Positions 54,531 through 63,380 of a DNA stretch of 64,000 nt are shown piece by piece (the first letter of the stretch is position 1; each line of letters begins with the position of its first letter). This DNA comes from Streptomyces lomondensis (GTDB taxonomy: Bacteria; Actinomycetota; Actinomycetes; Streptomycetales; Streptomycetaceae). Location of the stretch: contig NZ_BMWC01000001.1 in NCBI RefSeq assembly GCF_014651035.1, forward strand, positions 1,271,581 through 1,335,580. The letters run 5' to 3'. The notes below the pieces were generated by a model. That model was not told the origin of the DNA, made no database searches, and saw only the letters and a program-made list of their open reading frames with translations. Position numbers and translations under genes: made by a program.

Positions 54531-54695
54531 ATGACTCTCACCATGACGACCGTGGACCGGTACGCCCGCCTCGCGCGCGGCTGCCGCCCCCGCGGCTGCC
54601 GAGCCCCCGCGCGCCGCGTCCACGGCCGCCGGGTCCGCTACGTCATCGGTGACGAACCCGGGCAGGTCAACGGCATGCGATGGCAGGGTTTCTAG
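54531..54695 (+). CDS. trpM: Tryptophan biosynthesis modulator TrpM (54 aa)
   Basis: Short Arg/Cys-rich protein starting MTLTMTTVDRYARLARGCRP and ending GQVNGMRWQGF, with RGCRAPARRVHGRRVRYVIGD in between (split here to stay short). Its place between trpC and trpB, its size and the conserved C-terminal half match the TrpM protein (formerly trpX) shown in S. coelicolor to modulate tryptophan synthesis and development. Three cysteines and many arginines suggest binding to protein or RNA. No strong ribosome binding site is seen; an internal ATG at 54543 is an alternative start. Confidence 0.82.
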   Translation: MTLTMTTVDRYARLARGCRPRGCRAPARRVHGRRVRYVIGDEPGQVNGMRWQGF

Positions 54696-54745
54696 GGGCG
54701 CGGGGAACTGCGCGACAAGCCACACACGGCCCGCAGCCAACAGAC
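54693..54745. repeat. Streptomyces dispersed repeat between trpM and trpB
   Basis: TAGGGGCGCGGGGAACTGCG followed by CGACAAGCC and CGGCCCGCAGCC is a pattern I recognise as scattered through Streptomyces genomes. It begins at the trpM stop codon and separates trpM from trpB. No coding capacity. Confidence 0.65.
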
Positions 54746-54802
54746 GATCCCCGCCCCCACGGCGACTAGTGCATCCCACACACTCACCGTGAAGGTTTCC
54801 GC

Positions 54803-56085
<1,283 letters not shown>

Positions 56086-56089
<4 letters not shown>

Positions 56090-56904
56090 GCGGCAACATC
56101 CAGCTGTTGAGCGACACCCTCGCCACGGCGAAGTCCGAGGGCCGCTCCGCCCTCATCGCCTACCTCCCGGCCGGGTTCCCGACCGTGGACGGCGGCATCG
56201 AGGCGATCAAGGCCGCCCTCGACGGCGGCGCGGACGTCGTCGAGGTGGGCCTGCCGCACAGCGACCCCGTCCTCGACGGCCCGGTCATCCAGACCGCCGA
56301 CGACATCGCCCTGCGCGGCGGTGTCAAGATCGCCGACGTGATGCGCACGGTCCGCGAGGCCCACGAGGCCACCGGCAAGCCCGTCCTCGTCATGACGTAC
56401 TGGAACCCCATCGACCGCTACGGCGTCGAGCGGTTCACGGCCGAGCTGGCCGAGGCGGGCGGCGCGGGCTGCATCCTGCCCGACCTGCCCGTGCAGGAGT
56501 CGGCGCTGTGGCGGGAGCACGCCGAGAAGCACGGCCTCGCCACCGTCTTCGTCGTCGCGCCCAGCAGCAAGGACGAGCGGCTCGCCCGGATCACCGCGGC
56601 GGGCAGCGGCTTCGTCTACGCCGCCTCCCTCATGGGCGTCACCGGCACCCGCGCGACGGTCAGCTCGCAGGCCCAGGACCTGGTGGAACGCACCCGGGCC
56701 ACCGGCACCGACCTGCCGGTCTGCGTCGGCCTCGGCGTCTCCAACGCCGCCCAGGCCACCGAGGTCGCCGGCTTCGCCGACGGCGTGATCGTCGGCTCGG
56801 CGTTCGTCAAGGCGATGCTGGACGCCCCGGACGACGCGGCCGGTGTCGAGGCCGTCCGGGCGCTCGCCGGTGACCTCGCCAAGGGCGTGCGCGGACAGGC
56901 GTAA
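56086..56904 (+). CDS. trpA: Tryptophan synthase alpha subunit
   Basis: (beta-alpha)8 lyase splitting indole-3-glycerol phosphate to indole, which is channelled to TrpB. 272 residues. [35 protein letters not shown] with the catalytic Glu and Asp, [42 protein letters not shown] and [13 protein letters not shown] are conserved. GTG 56086 is within the trpB stop. A terminator hairpin follows. Confidence 0.97.
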
Positions 56905-56949
56905 GAAAGCGGGAAGTCATACGGGTCCCTCGTACGGGTGGACCTGGGG

Positions 56950-56980
56950 CCGGGGAGGCGCGGTGCGCCTCCCCGGTTCG
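56950..56980 (+). terminator. Terminator after trpA
   Basis: CCGGGGAGGCGC (56950-56961) and GCGCCTCCCCGG (56965-56976) form a 12-base-pair stem with a 3-base loop, followed by TTCGTTT. It ends only 10-14 bases before the next gene. Confidence 0.88.
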
Positions 56981-56990
56981 TTTCCGGGGT

Positions 56991-57767
56991 GTGAGCGAGA
57001 AGAACCGTGAGGGAAAGCGCACCGCCCGCGAGAAGCTGGCGGTCGAGCGTGAGAAGCAGAAGTCCGCGGAGAAGCGCCGGCGCGCGCTGATCGTGGGCGG
57101 GGCCGTCGTCGCCGTCCTCGGACTCGCGGCGGTGATCGGCGTCGTCGCGGCCAACGCCGGCAAGGATGACGACAGCGAGGCCTCGGGCCCGGTCGTGGCC
57201 CCCTCGGGAGCCCAGGGCAAGGACGGCCTGGCCATCCCGGTCGGCAAGGACAGCGCCAAGTCGACGCTCACGGTGTGGGAGGACTTCCGCTGCCCGGCCT
57301 GCAAGTCCTTCGAGACGGCGTACCGGCCGGTGATCCACGAGCTGACGAACGCCGGCCAGCTGAAGGTGGAGTACCACCTGGTCACCCTCATCGACGGCAA
57401 CATGCGCGGCAGCGGCTCCCGCAACGCGGCCAACGCCGCCGCCTGCGCCCAGGACGCCGGCAAGTTCCCCGCGTACCACGACGTGCTCTTCGACAACCAG
57501 CCCCCGGAGATCGACGACGCCTACGCGGACAACGACAGGCTGATCGAGCTCGCCGGCAAGGTCGACGGCCTGGACACCCCGGCCTTCCGCAGCTGCGTCG
57601 AGGACGGCAAGCACAACTCCTGGGTCGCCAAGTCCCACCAGGCCTTCGACAAGGGCGACTTCTCGGGCACGCCGACCGTGCTGTTCAACGGCAAGGACAT
57701 CTACCAGGACCGGACGATGACCCCGGCGAAGCTGAAGCAGATGGTGCAGGAGGCGAACAAGGGGTAA
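56991..57767 (+). CDS. Membrane-anchored DsbA-like thioredoxin-fold protein
   Basis: 258 residues. Highly charged N-terminal head (EKNREGKRTAREKLAVEREK), membrane segment at about 34-55 (ALIVGGAVVAVLGLAAVIGVVAA), and an extracytoplasmic DsbA domain with the active site CPAC (WEDFRCPACKSFE), GSRNAANAAACAQDAGKF and the cis-Pro turn GTPTVLFNG. Likely a periplasm-side disulfide oxidoreductase. It is a paralogue of the CPVC protein at 27890-28708 with the same layout. The GTG start has only a weak ribosome binding site because the trpA terminator is so close. Confidence 0.92.
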   Translation: MSEKNREGKRTAREKLAVEREKQKSAEKRRRALIVGGAVVAVLGLAAVIGVVAANAGKDDDSEASGPVVAPSGAQGKDGLAIPVGKDSAKSTLTVWEDFRCPACKSFETAYRPVIHELTNAGQLKVEYHLVTLIDGNMRGSGSRNAANAAACAQDAGKFPAYHDVLFDNQPPEIDDAYADNDRLIELAGKVDGLDTPAFRSCVEDGKHNSWVAKSHQAFDKGDFSGTPTVLFNGKDIYQDRTMTPAKLKQMVQEANKG

Positions 57768-57851
57768 AGAGTTTTCTCACGCCCCTGTTATGGACCCGTA
57801 GCCGGGCCGCCTGCCCCGGGCCCGGTTCGGCACGGTAGCGTCGACCTTGCC

Positions 57852-58778
57852 ATGGAACTTGCCTTCATTCCCAGCCCGTCGCGCGGGGTGCTGTACCTCG
57901 GCCCCATTCCGCTGCGCGGCTACGCGTTCTGCATCATCATCGGCGTCTTCGTTGCCGTCTGGCTCGGCAACAAGCGCTGGATCGCCCGGGGCGGGCGGGC
58001 CGGCACGGTGGCCGACATCGCTGTCTGGGCCGTCCCCTTCGGCCTCGTCGGCGGCCGGCTCTACCACGTGATCACGGACTACGAGCTGTACTTCAGCGAG
58101 GGCCGTGACTGGGTGGACGCCTTCAAGATCTGGGAGGGCGGCCTCGGCATCTGGGGCGCGATCGCGCTCGGCGCGCTGGGCGCCTGGATCGGCTGCCGGC
58201 GCCGCGGCATCCCGATGCCCGCGTACGCCGACGCCGTCGCGCCGGGCATCGCCCTCGCGCAGGCGATCGGCCGCTGGGGCAACTGGTTCAATCAGGAGCT
58301 GTACGGCAAGCCCACCGACCTGCCGTGGGCCCTGGAGATCACGTCCTCGGCGGACGGCCGGGTGCCGGGCACGTACCACCCGACGTTCCTGTACGAGTCG
58401 CTGTGGTGCATCGGCGTCGCGGTCCTGGTCATCTGGGCGGACCGCCGCTTCCGGCTGGGGCACGGGCGGGCGTTCGCGCTGTACGTCGCCGCGTACTGCT
58501 CGGGGCGCGGCTGGATCGAGTACATGCGCGTCGACGACGCCCACCACATCCTGGGCGTCCGGCTGAACGTCTGGACCGCCATCCTCGTGTTCCTGCTCGC
58601 GGTCACGTACCTGGTGCTGTCGTCGAAGAAGCGGCCCGGCCGGGAAGAGGTCGTGGAGCCCGGTGCCTCCGACGGTGGAGCCGCCACGGACGACGAGGGT
58701 AAGACCGACGCCGAGGGCAAGGACGGCGACGCCGAGGACGAGGCCAAGAACGAGGCCGGGTCGGCGAAGAAGACCTGA
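57852..58778 (+). CDS. lgt: Prolipoprotein diacylglyceryl transferase
   Basis: Polytopic enzyme that attaches diacylglycerol from phosphatidylglycerol to the lipobox cysteine of prolipoproteins, the step before LspA. 308 residues. IPLRGYAFCIIIGVFVA, VGGRLYHVITDYELY, GGLGIWGAI and the signature GRWGNWFNQELYGKPTDLPWAL are visible, with YCSGRGWIEYMRVDDAH near the last helices. The C-terminal 45 residues are an acidic low-complexity extension (DDEGKTDAEGKDGDAEDEAK). ATG 57852 lies 10 bases after TAGCGT, a possible -10. Confidence 0.96.
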   Translation: MELAFIPSPSRGVLYLGPIPLRGYAFCIIIGVFVAVWLGNKRWIARGGRAGTVADIAVWAVPFGLVGGRLYHVITDYELYFSEGRDWVDAFKIWEGGLGIWGAIALGALGAWIGCRRRGIPMPAYADAVAPGIALAQAIGRWGNWFNQELYGKPTDLPWALEITSSADGRVPGTYHPTFLYESLWCIGVAVLVIWADRRFRLGHGRAFALYVAAYCSGRGWIEYMRVDDAHHILGVRLNVWTAILVFLLAVTYLVLSSKKRPGREEVVEPGASDGGAATDDEGKTDAEGKDGDAEDEAKNEAGSAKKT

Positions 58779-58791
58779 CGGTCGGCTGTAC

Positions 58792-58833
58792 GCGGCGAGG
58801 GGCGCCCGGAACGGTCCGGGCGCCCCTCGCCGC
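58792..58833. terminator. Bidirectional terminator between lgt and the CitE-like gene
   Basis: GCGGCGAGGGGCGCCCGGA (58792-58810) pairs perfectly with its complement at 58815-58833 around ACGG, a 19-base-pair stem between convergent genes. Confidence 0.92.
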
Positions 58834-58835
58834 GT

Positions 58836-59648
58836 CTAACGACGGCGCGCCAGGGACAGCGTGCGCTGTGCCGCCGTCACCACCGCCGCGTCGATGAAGC
58901 GGCCGTCCGGGAGGGCCTGGGCGCCCTGGTCCGTCGCGGCCGCCTTGATGATCGTCTCCGCCTGTTCGATCTCCTGCTCGGTGGGCAGATAGACGCGCTC
59001 GATCACCGGGAGCTGCCGGGGGTGGATCGCGGCGCGGCCCAGGAAGCCCAGGGCGCGGCCGTGCGCGCAGGTGGCGGCCAGCCCGTCCAGGTCGCGGAGG
59101 TCCGGGTGGACGGACTGCGCCGGCGGGGGCAGGCCCGCCGCCCGGGCGGCCGTGATCACCCGGGAGCGGGGCCAGTCCAGGCCCGTGTCGGCACGTACGC
59201 CGAGATCGGCCCGCAGGTCCGCCTCGCCCAGCGCGATGCCGCGCAGGTGCGGGTGGGCCGTGGCGACGGCGTACGCCTGTTCCACGCCGAGGGCCGTCTC
59301 CAGCAGGGCGTACAGGCCGACGGTGGTCCGGTGGGCGATGTCGGTGATCTCGGCCGGGGAGGTCACCTTGGGCAGGCGCAGTCCGGACAGGCCCGGGGCC
59401 TTCGCGAGGGTGGCGATGTCCTGTTCCGCCCAGGGGCTGTCCAGGGCGTTGACGCGGACGTGGACCGGGACCGCGGGCGGGTCGCCGAGCAGCTCGGCGG
59501 TGGCGGCGCGGGCGTACTCCTTCCGGTCGGGGGCGACCGCGTCCTCCAGGTCGACGACGACGACGTCGGCGCCGGAGGCGAGGGCCTTCGCCACCACGTG
59601 GGGGCGGTCGCCCGGGGCGTAGAGCCAGGTGAGCGGGGGCGCCGTCAC
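58836..59648 (-). CDS. CitE-like HpcH/HpaI aldolase family protein
   Basis: 270-residue TIM-barrel lyase of the CitE/malyl-CoA lyase group, which cleaves or forms CoA thioesters such as malyl- or citramalyl-CoA. LTWLYAPGDRPHVVAKALASGADVVVVDLEDAVAPDRK carries the CoA-ester-binding motif (start to DLEDAV), then VHVRVNALDSPW, GLRLPKVTSPAEI, ALLETALGV with the metal-binding Glu, GEADLRADLG and GRAAIHPRQLPVIE. Its GTG overlaps the stop of the CoA-transferase gene, so the two steps are probably linked. Substrate unknown. Confidence 0.9.
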   Translation of the reverse strand: MTAPPLTWLYAPGDRPHVVAKALASGADVVVVDLEDAVAPDRKEYARAATAELLGDPPAVPVHVRVNALDSPWAEQDIATLAKAPGLSGLRLPKVTSPAEITDIAHRTTVGLYALLETALGVEQAYAVATAHPHLRGIALGEADLRADLGVRADTGLDWPRSRVITAARAAGLPPPAQSVHPDLRDLDGLAATCAHGRALGFLGRAAIHPRQLPVIERVYLPTEQEIEQAETIIKAAATDQGAQALPDGRFIDAAVVTAAQRTLSLARRR

Positions 59649-60844
59649 AGGGCGCCCTCCGCGCGCAGCGCCGTGAGGTCGGCCGGGGACAGGCCGAGCT
59701 CGGTCAGGACCTCCTCGGTGTCCGCGCCGTGCGGGCGGCCGGCCCAGCGGATCGCGCCGGGCGTGGCGGAGAGGCGGAAGAGGACGTTCTGCATGCGCAG
59801 CGGGCCCAGTTCCGGGTCGTCGACGGTGGTGATGGTGTTCAGGGCCTGGTACTGCGGGTCCGCCATCACGTCCCGGACGTCCTGGACCGGGGCCACTGCC
59901 GCCTCGGCCTTCTCGAAGGCGGCCAGGACGTCGGTGCGGGTGCGCTCGGCGATCCAGCCGCCGACCGCCTCGTCCAGGACGTCGGCGTGGCGGGCGCGGT
60001 CGGCGCCGGTGGCGAACCACGGCTCGTCGACCAGGTCCGGGCGGCCGACCAGGTGCATCACGCGTTCCGCGACCGACTGGGCCGAGGTGGAGACGGCGAC
60101 CCAGGTGCCGTCGGCGGTGCGGTAGACACCGCGCGGGGCGTTGTTGGGGGAGCGGTTGCCGGTGCGCGGCTGGACATGGCCGAGCTGGTCGTACCAGAGC
60201 GGCTGGGGGCCGAGGGCGGCCAGGATCGGTTCGATCAGGGCCATGTCGACGACCTGGCCCTCGCCGGTGCGGTCGCGGGCGGCCAGGGCCGTCAGCACCG
60301 CGTATGCCGTGGTCAGGCCCGCGATGGCGTCGGCCAGGCCGAACGGTGGCAGGGTCGGGGGCGCGTCCGGTTCGCCGGTGATCGCGGCGAAGCCGCTCAT
60401 CGCCTCGGCGAGGGTACCGAAGCCGGGGCGGTGCGCGTAGGGGCCGAACTGGCCGAAGCCGGTGACGCGGGCCAGGACCAGGCGGGGGTTGGCGGCCGAC
60501 AGCTCCGGCCAGCCCAGGTCCCACTTCTCCAGGGTGCCCGGGCGGAAGTTCTCGACGATCACGTCGGCGGTGGCGGCCAGGCGCAGGAGGGTGGTGCGGC
60601 CGCCCGGCTTCGACAGGTCGAGGGTGATGGTGCGCTTGTTGCGGCCGAGCATCTTCCACCACAGGCCCACGCCGTCCTTCGAGGGGCCGTGGCCGCGGGA
60701 GGGGTCCGGTTTCCTCGGGTGCTCGACCTTGATGACCTCCGCGCCGAAGTCACCGAGCAGGGTGGCGGCCATCGGGCCGGCGAAGAGGGTGGCGAGGTCG
60801 AGGACGCGGAGGCCGGTGAGGGGCGCGGGCTGGGGCGCGGTCAT
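59645..60844 (-). CDS. Class III (CaiB/BaiF) CoA-transferase
   Basis: 399-residue family III CoA-transferase. LRVLDLATLFAGPMAATLLGDFGAEVIKVEHP, GRNKRTITLDLSKPGG, DVIVENFRPGTLEKWDLGW, LVLARVTGFGQFGPYAHRPG and VVDMALIEPILAALG are diagnostic; the catalytic Asp lies in the VDMAL region. It activates an organic acid by moving CoA from another thioester. ATG 60844 overlaps the upstream gene's stop, and its stop overlaps the CitE-like gene, giving an operon of five or more genes. Confidence 0.92.
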   Translation of the reverse strand: MTAPQPAPLTGLRVLDLATLFAGPMAATLLGDFGAEVIKVEHPRKPDPSRGHGPSKDGVGLWWKMLGRNKRTITLDLSKPGGRTTLLRLAATADVIVENFRPGTLEKWDLGWPELSAANPRLVLARVTGFGQFGPYAHRPGFGTLAEAMSGFAAITGEPDAPPTLPPFGLADAIAGLTTAYAVLTALAARDRTGEGQVVDMALIEPILAALGPQPLWYDQLGHVQPRTGNRSPNNAPRGVYRTADGTWVAVSTSAQSVAERVMHLVGRPDLVDEPWFATGADRARHADVLDEAVGGWIAERTRTDVLAAFEKAEAAVAPVQDVRDVMADPQYQALNTITTVDDPELGPLRMQNVLFRLSATPGAIRWAGRPHGADTEEVLTELGLSPADLTALRAEGAL

Positions 60845-62208
60845 GAGCGGTGGGTCTCCCGGTGGGTGAGGTGGGCGAGGGTGTCGAAGCCGATGCCGTT
60901 GAAGTCGCTGATGGAGGTGGTCAGGCGGTTCTTCAGGGGGGCCGTCCAGCGGTCGGGCAGGGCCGCGGGGTCCTTGGCCAGCAGGCCGGCGATGCTGCCG
61001 GCGGTCGCGCCGTTGGAGTCGGTGTCCCAACCGCCGCTCACCGCACGGCAGATGGAGCCGGAGAAGTCGCCGTGCGCGTGGGTGAGGGCGGCGGCGATCA
61101 GGGCGGTGTTGGGGACGGCGTGCACCCAGTGGTGGGTGGCGGCGTGGGCGGCGTGGAGTTCGTCGACGACCGTGTCGAAGTCGGCGTGCTCGTGGGCCAG
61201 TTCGATGGCGTGGCGGACGGCTCGGGCGAGGCGGGAGCGGGGCGGGACGACGGTGAGGCCGGTGCGCAGGCAGGCGTGGATGTCGTGTTCGCTTGTCGCG
61301 GCGGTCGCGATGGTGGCCGCCGCGAACATCGCCGCGTAGACGCCGTTGGCGGTGTGCGTGAGGGTGGCGTCGCGGTGGGCCTGTTCTGCGGCGGCGGCCG
61401 GGTCGCCCGGGTTGGTCCAGCCGTGGACGTCGGCGCGGATCAGGGCGCCGATCCATTCGCGGAACGGGTTGCGGTGGCGGGCGGTGTGCGGGGGTTCCAG
61501 GCCGGTGAGGAGGTTGCGGTAGGCGATGCGTTCGGCGGTGAAGGTGCGGCCGGCGGGGAGTTCGTCGAGCCAGGTGCGGGCCACGTCCGTGGTGGTGAAG
61601 GCCTTGCCGTGGCGTTGGAGGACGAGGAGGTTGAGGAGGGGGTAGTTGAGGTCGTCGTCCTCGGGCATGCCGTCGATGTTCTCGGCGAGGGAGGTTTTCG
61701 CCGAGCGGCGGTTCCAGGGGTGTGCGGCGAGGAGTTCGCTGGGGACGCCGCGTTCGGTGAACCAGGTGGTGAGGGGCCAGTTGCCGGTGGACTTGGCCAG
61801 TTGGCGGATGGCGTCGAGGGGGAGTATCTCGACTGGTTTGCCGAGGAGGCAGCCGGTGGCTCGGCCGAGCCAGGCGGCTTCGAGGTGCGACTGCGCGGGG
61901 TGCGGACTTCGGCTGCCCGCAGACGGTGGCCACTCAGGGCATGCAGCCCTGATCTTCCCCAGGTCCGTCGGTTCGTCGTCGGCCAACGTGCTGGGGAGGT
62001 CCGCCAGTTCGTCCAGGAGGTCTTCTGCCAGTTGGCGGAGGTAGCGGGACGTCGGTGTGGGGGACGCGCCTGCCGTCGTGGGGGCCTCCGGGCCGCCTGC
62101 CGCTCGCCAGCGGGACGCGATCCTCGACGGTTCTCGGCCGTCCTGGGTCGCCTGGCGGAGTTCGTGGCCGATGAGGTCCTCCGGCTGGACCCAGGTCAGT
62201 CGGAGCAT
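60841..62208 (-). CDS. ADP-ribosylglycohydrolase family protein with N-terminal extension
   Basis: 455 residues. An N-terminal region of about 125 residues (MLRLTWVQPEDLIGHELRQA, ending near SHPAQSHLE-like PHPAQSHLEAAW) precedes the ADP-ribosylglycohydrolase fold. Motif I reads AAWLGRATGCLLGKPVE (Cys for the usual Asp), motif II EDDDLNYPLLNLLVLQ, and motif III GGWDTDSNGATAGSIAG keeps the two metal-binding aspartates. The GCLLGKP variant occurs in many relatives. It overlaps the next paralogue by 13 bases and has GGAGG 6 bases before ATG 62208. Substrate unknown. Confidence 0.85.
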   Translation of the reverse strand: MLRLTWVQPEDLIGHELRQATQDGREPSRIASRWRAAGGPEAPTTAGASPTPTSRYLRQLAEDLLDELADLPSTLADDEPTDLGKIRAACPEWPPSAGSRSPHPAQSHLEAAWLGRATGCLLGKPVEILPLDAIRQLAKSTGNWPLTTWFTERGVPSELLAAHPWNRRSAKTSLAENIDGMPEDDDLNYPLLNLLVLQRHGKAFTTTDVARTWLDELPAGRTFTAERIAYRNLLTGLEPPHTARHRNPFREWIGALIRADVHGWTNPGDPAAAAEQAHRDATLTHTANGVYAAMFAAATIATAATSEHDIHACLRTGLTVVPPRSRLARAVRHAIELAHEHADFDTVVDELHAAHAATHHWVHAVPNTALIAAALTHAHGDFSGSICRAVSGGWDTDSNGATAGSIAGLLAKDPAALPDRWTAPLKNRLTTSISDFNGIGFDTLAHLTHRETHRS

Positions 62209-63380
62209 TCCTGGCCTCCGAGGGACGCGAAGGCCTGTTCGTGGGTGCGGCGGCGGGTCACGTCCCGGGCGAAGATCTCGCGCGTGACGGCGGTGAGCGT
62301 GGTCGCCGGTTCCCAGAGGTCCAGGCGGCTCGCCTCCGCCACGGTCTTGGCCCAATCCTCGGGGACCGGGGAGCCGAGGGCGCCGACCAGGGCGCCCGCC
62401 ATCGTGGCGATGGAGTCGCAGTCGCGGCCGTAGTTCACGGCGCCGAGAACCGCGTGGCGGTAGTCGCCCTGTGCGACGAGCAACATGCCCAGGGCGACGG
62501 GGAGTTCCTCGATCGCGTGGAGGCGGGACGGGCGCCGGGCGCCCAGGGACGGGGCGCGGTAGTCGGGGCCCACCGTGTCGTAGGGGGCCACCGCCTCGCG
62601 CAGCGGGCGCAGCGCCGACTCGAAGTCCGGGTGGCGGCTCGCCTCCTCGCAGACCCGCTCGATCGCCGTGCGGGTGCCGTCCTTCGCGAGCGAGAGGCAC
62701 GTCGAGACGATCGAGTCGGGCGTCGCGCCCGGGGTGCACGCCGCCGCGACCGCAGCGGCCAGGACGCCCGCCGCCTCCCGGCCGTACGACGACTGGTGCG
62801 CGCCGGCGACGTCGAGGGCCTCGGCGTACGCCGCCGGCGGGTTGGCCGCGTTGACCAGGCCGACCGGGGTCATGTACATCGCCGCCCCGCAGTTGACGAT
62901 GTTGCCGGTGCCGGCCTCGCGCGGGTCGGCATGGCCGTAGTGGAGGCGGGTCACGAGCCATTTCTCCGCGAGGAAGATCCGCTGGAGGGGCAGGGCCTCG
63001 GTCTCCAGTTCCGGGATCCACCGGGGTTCGGTCATCAGGTCCGGGACCAGGTGGTCGGCGATCGCGTAGGCGTCGAGGTGGTCGCGGACCCGGGCGTAGA
63101 CGCGGACCAGGGCGTGCGTCATCAGGGTGTCGTCGGTGACGTGGCCGTCGCCCTTGTGGTACGGGGCGAGGGGGCGGGCCGTGCGCCAGTCGTCGCCGTG
63201 CCAGGGGCCGACGATGCCGTGGACCCGGCCGCCGTGGCGTTCGAGGATCTGCTCCGGCGAGTAGCCCTCGACGGGGCCGCCGAGGGCGTCGCCGACGGCC
63301 GCTCCGACCAGGGCTCCGGTGATCCTCTCGTCCAGCGAGGCGTTTTGGTGCGGTTTGGGCTGCATGGCCGCATCATCCAC
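62196..63380 (-). CDS. ADP-ribosylglycohydrolase family protein
   Basis: 394 residues, the most canonical of three paralogues. Motif I is GALVGAAVGDALGGPVEGYS, then GDGHVTDDTLMTHALVRV with the TDDT metal motif, GTGNIVNCGAAMYM, and motif III NYGRDCDSIATMAGALVGAL with two aspartates. The family removes ADP-ribose from arginine, serine, DNA bases or small molecules; which one cannot be told here. GTG 63380 overlaps the upstream gene by 8 bases. An in-frame ATG at 63365 is the alternative start. Confidence 0.88.
   Translation of the reverse strand: MDDAAMQPKPHQNASLDERITGALVGAAVGDALGGPVEGYSPEQILERHGGRVHGIVGPWHGDDWRTARPLAPYHKGDGHVTDDTLMTHALVRVYARVRDHLDAYAIADHLVPDLMTEPRWIPELETEALPLQRIFLAEKWLVTRLHYGHADPREAGTGNIVNCGAAMYMTPVGLVNAANPPAAYAEALDVAGAHQSSYGREAAGVLAAAVAAACTPGATPDSIVSTCLSLAKDGTRTAIERVCEEASRHPDFESALRPLREAVAPYDTVGPDYRAPSLGARRPSRLHAIEELPVALGMLLVAQGDYRHAVLGAVNYGRDCDSIATMAGALVGALGSPVPEDWAKTVAEASRLDLWEPATTLTAVTREIFARDVTRRRTHEQAFASLGGQECSD

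Noticed and set aside
58836..60662. 608-codon frame treated as a CoA-transferase/lyase fusion
   Set aside because: The upstream half is out of frame with the CoA-transferase and has no family motifs. The lyase starts at GTG 59648, overlapping the CoA-transferase stop.
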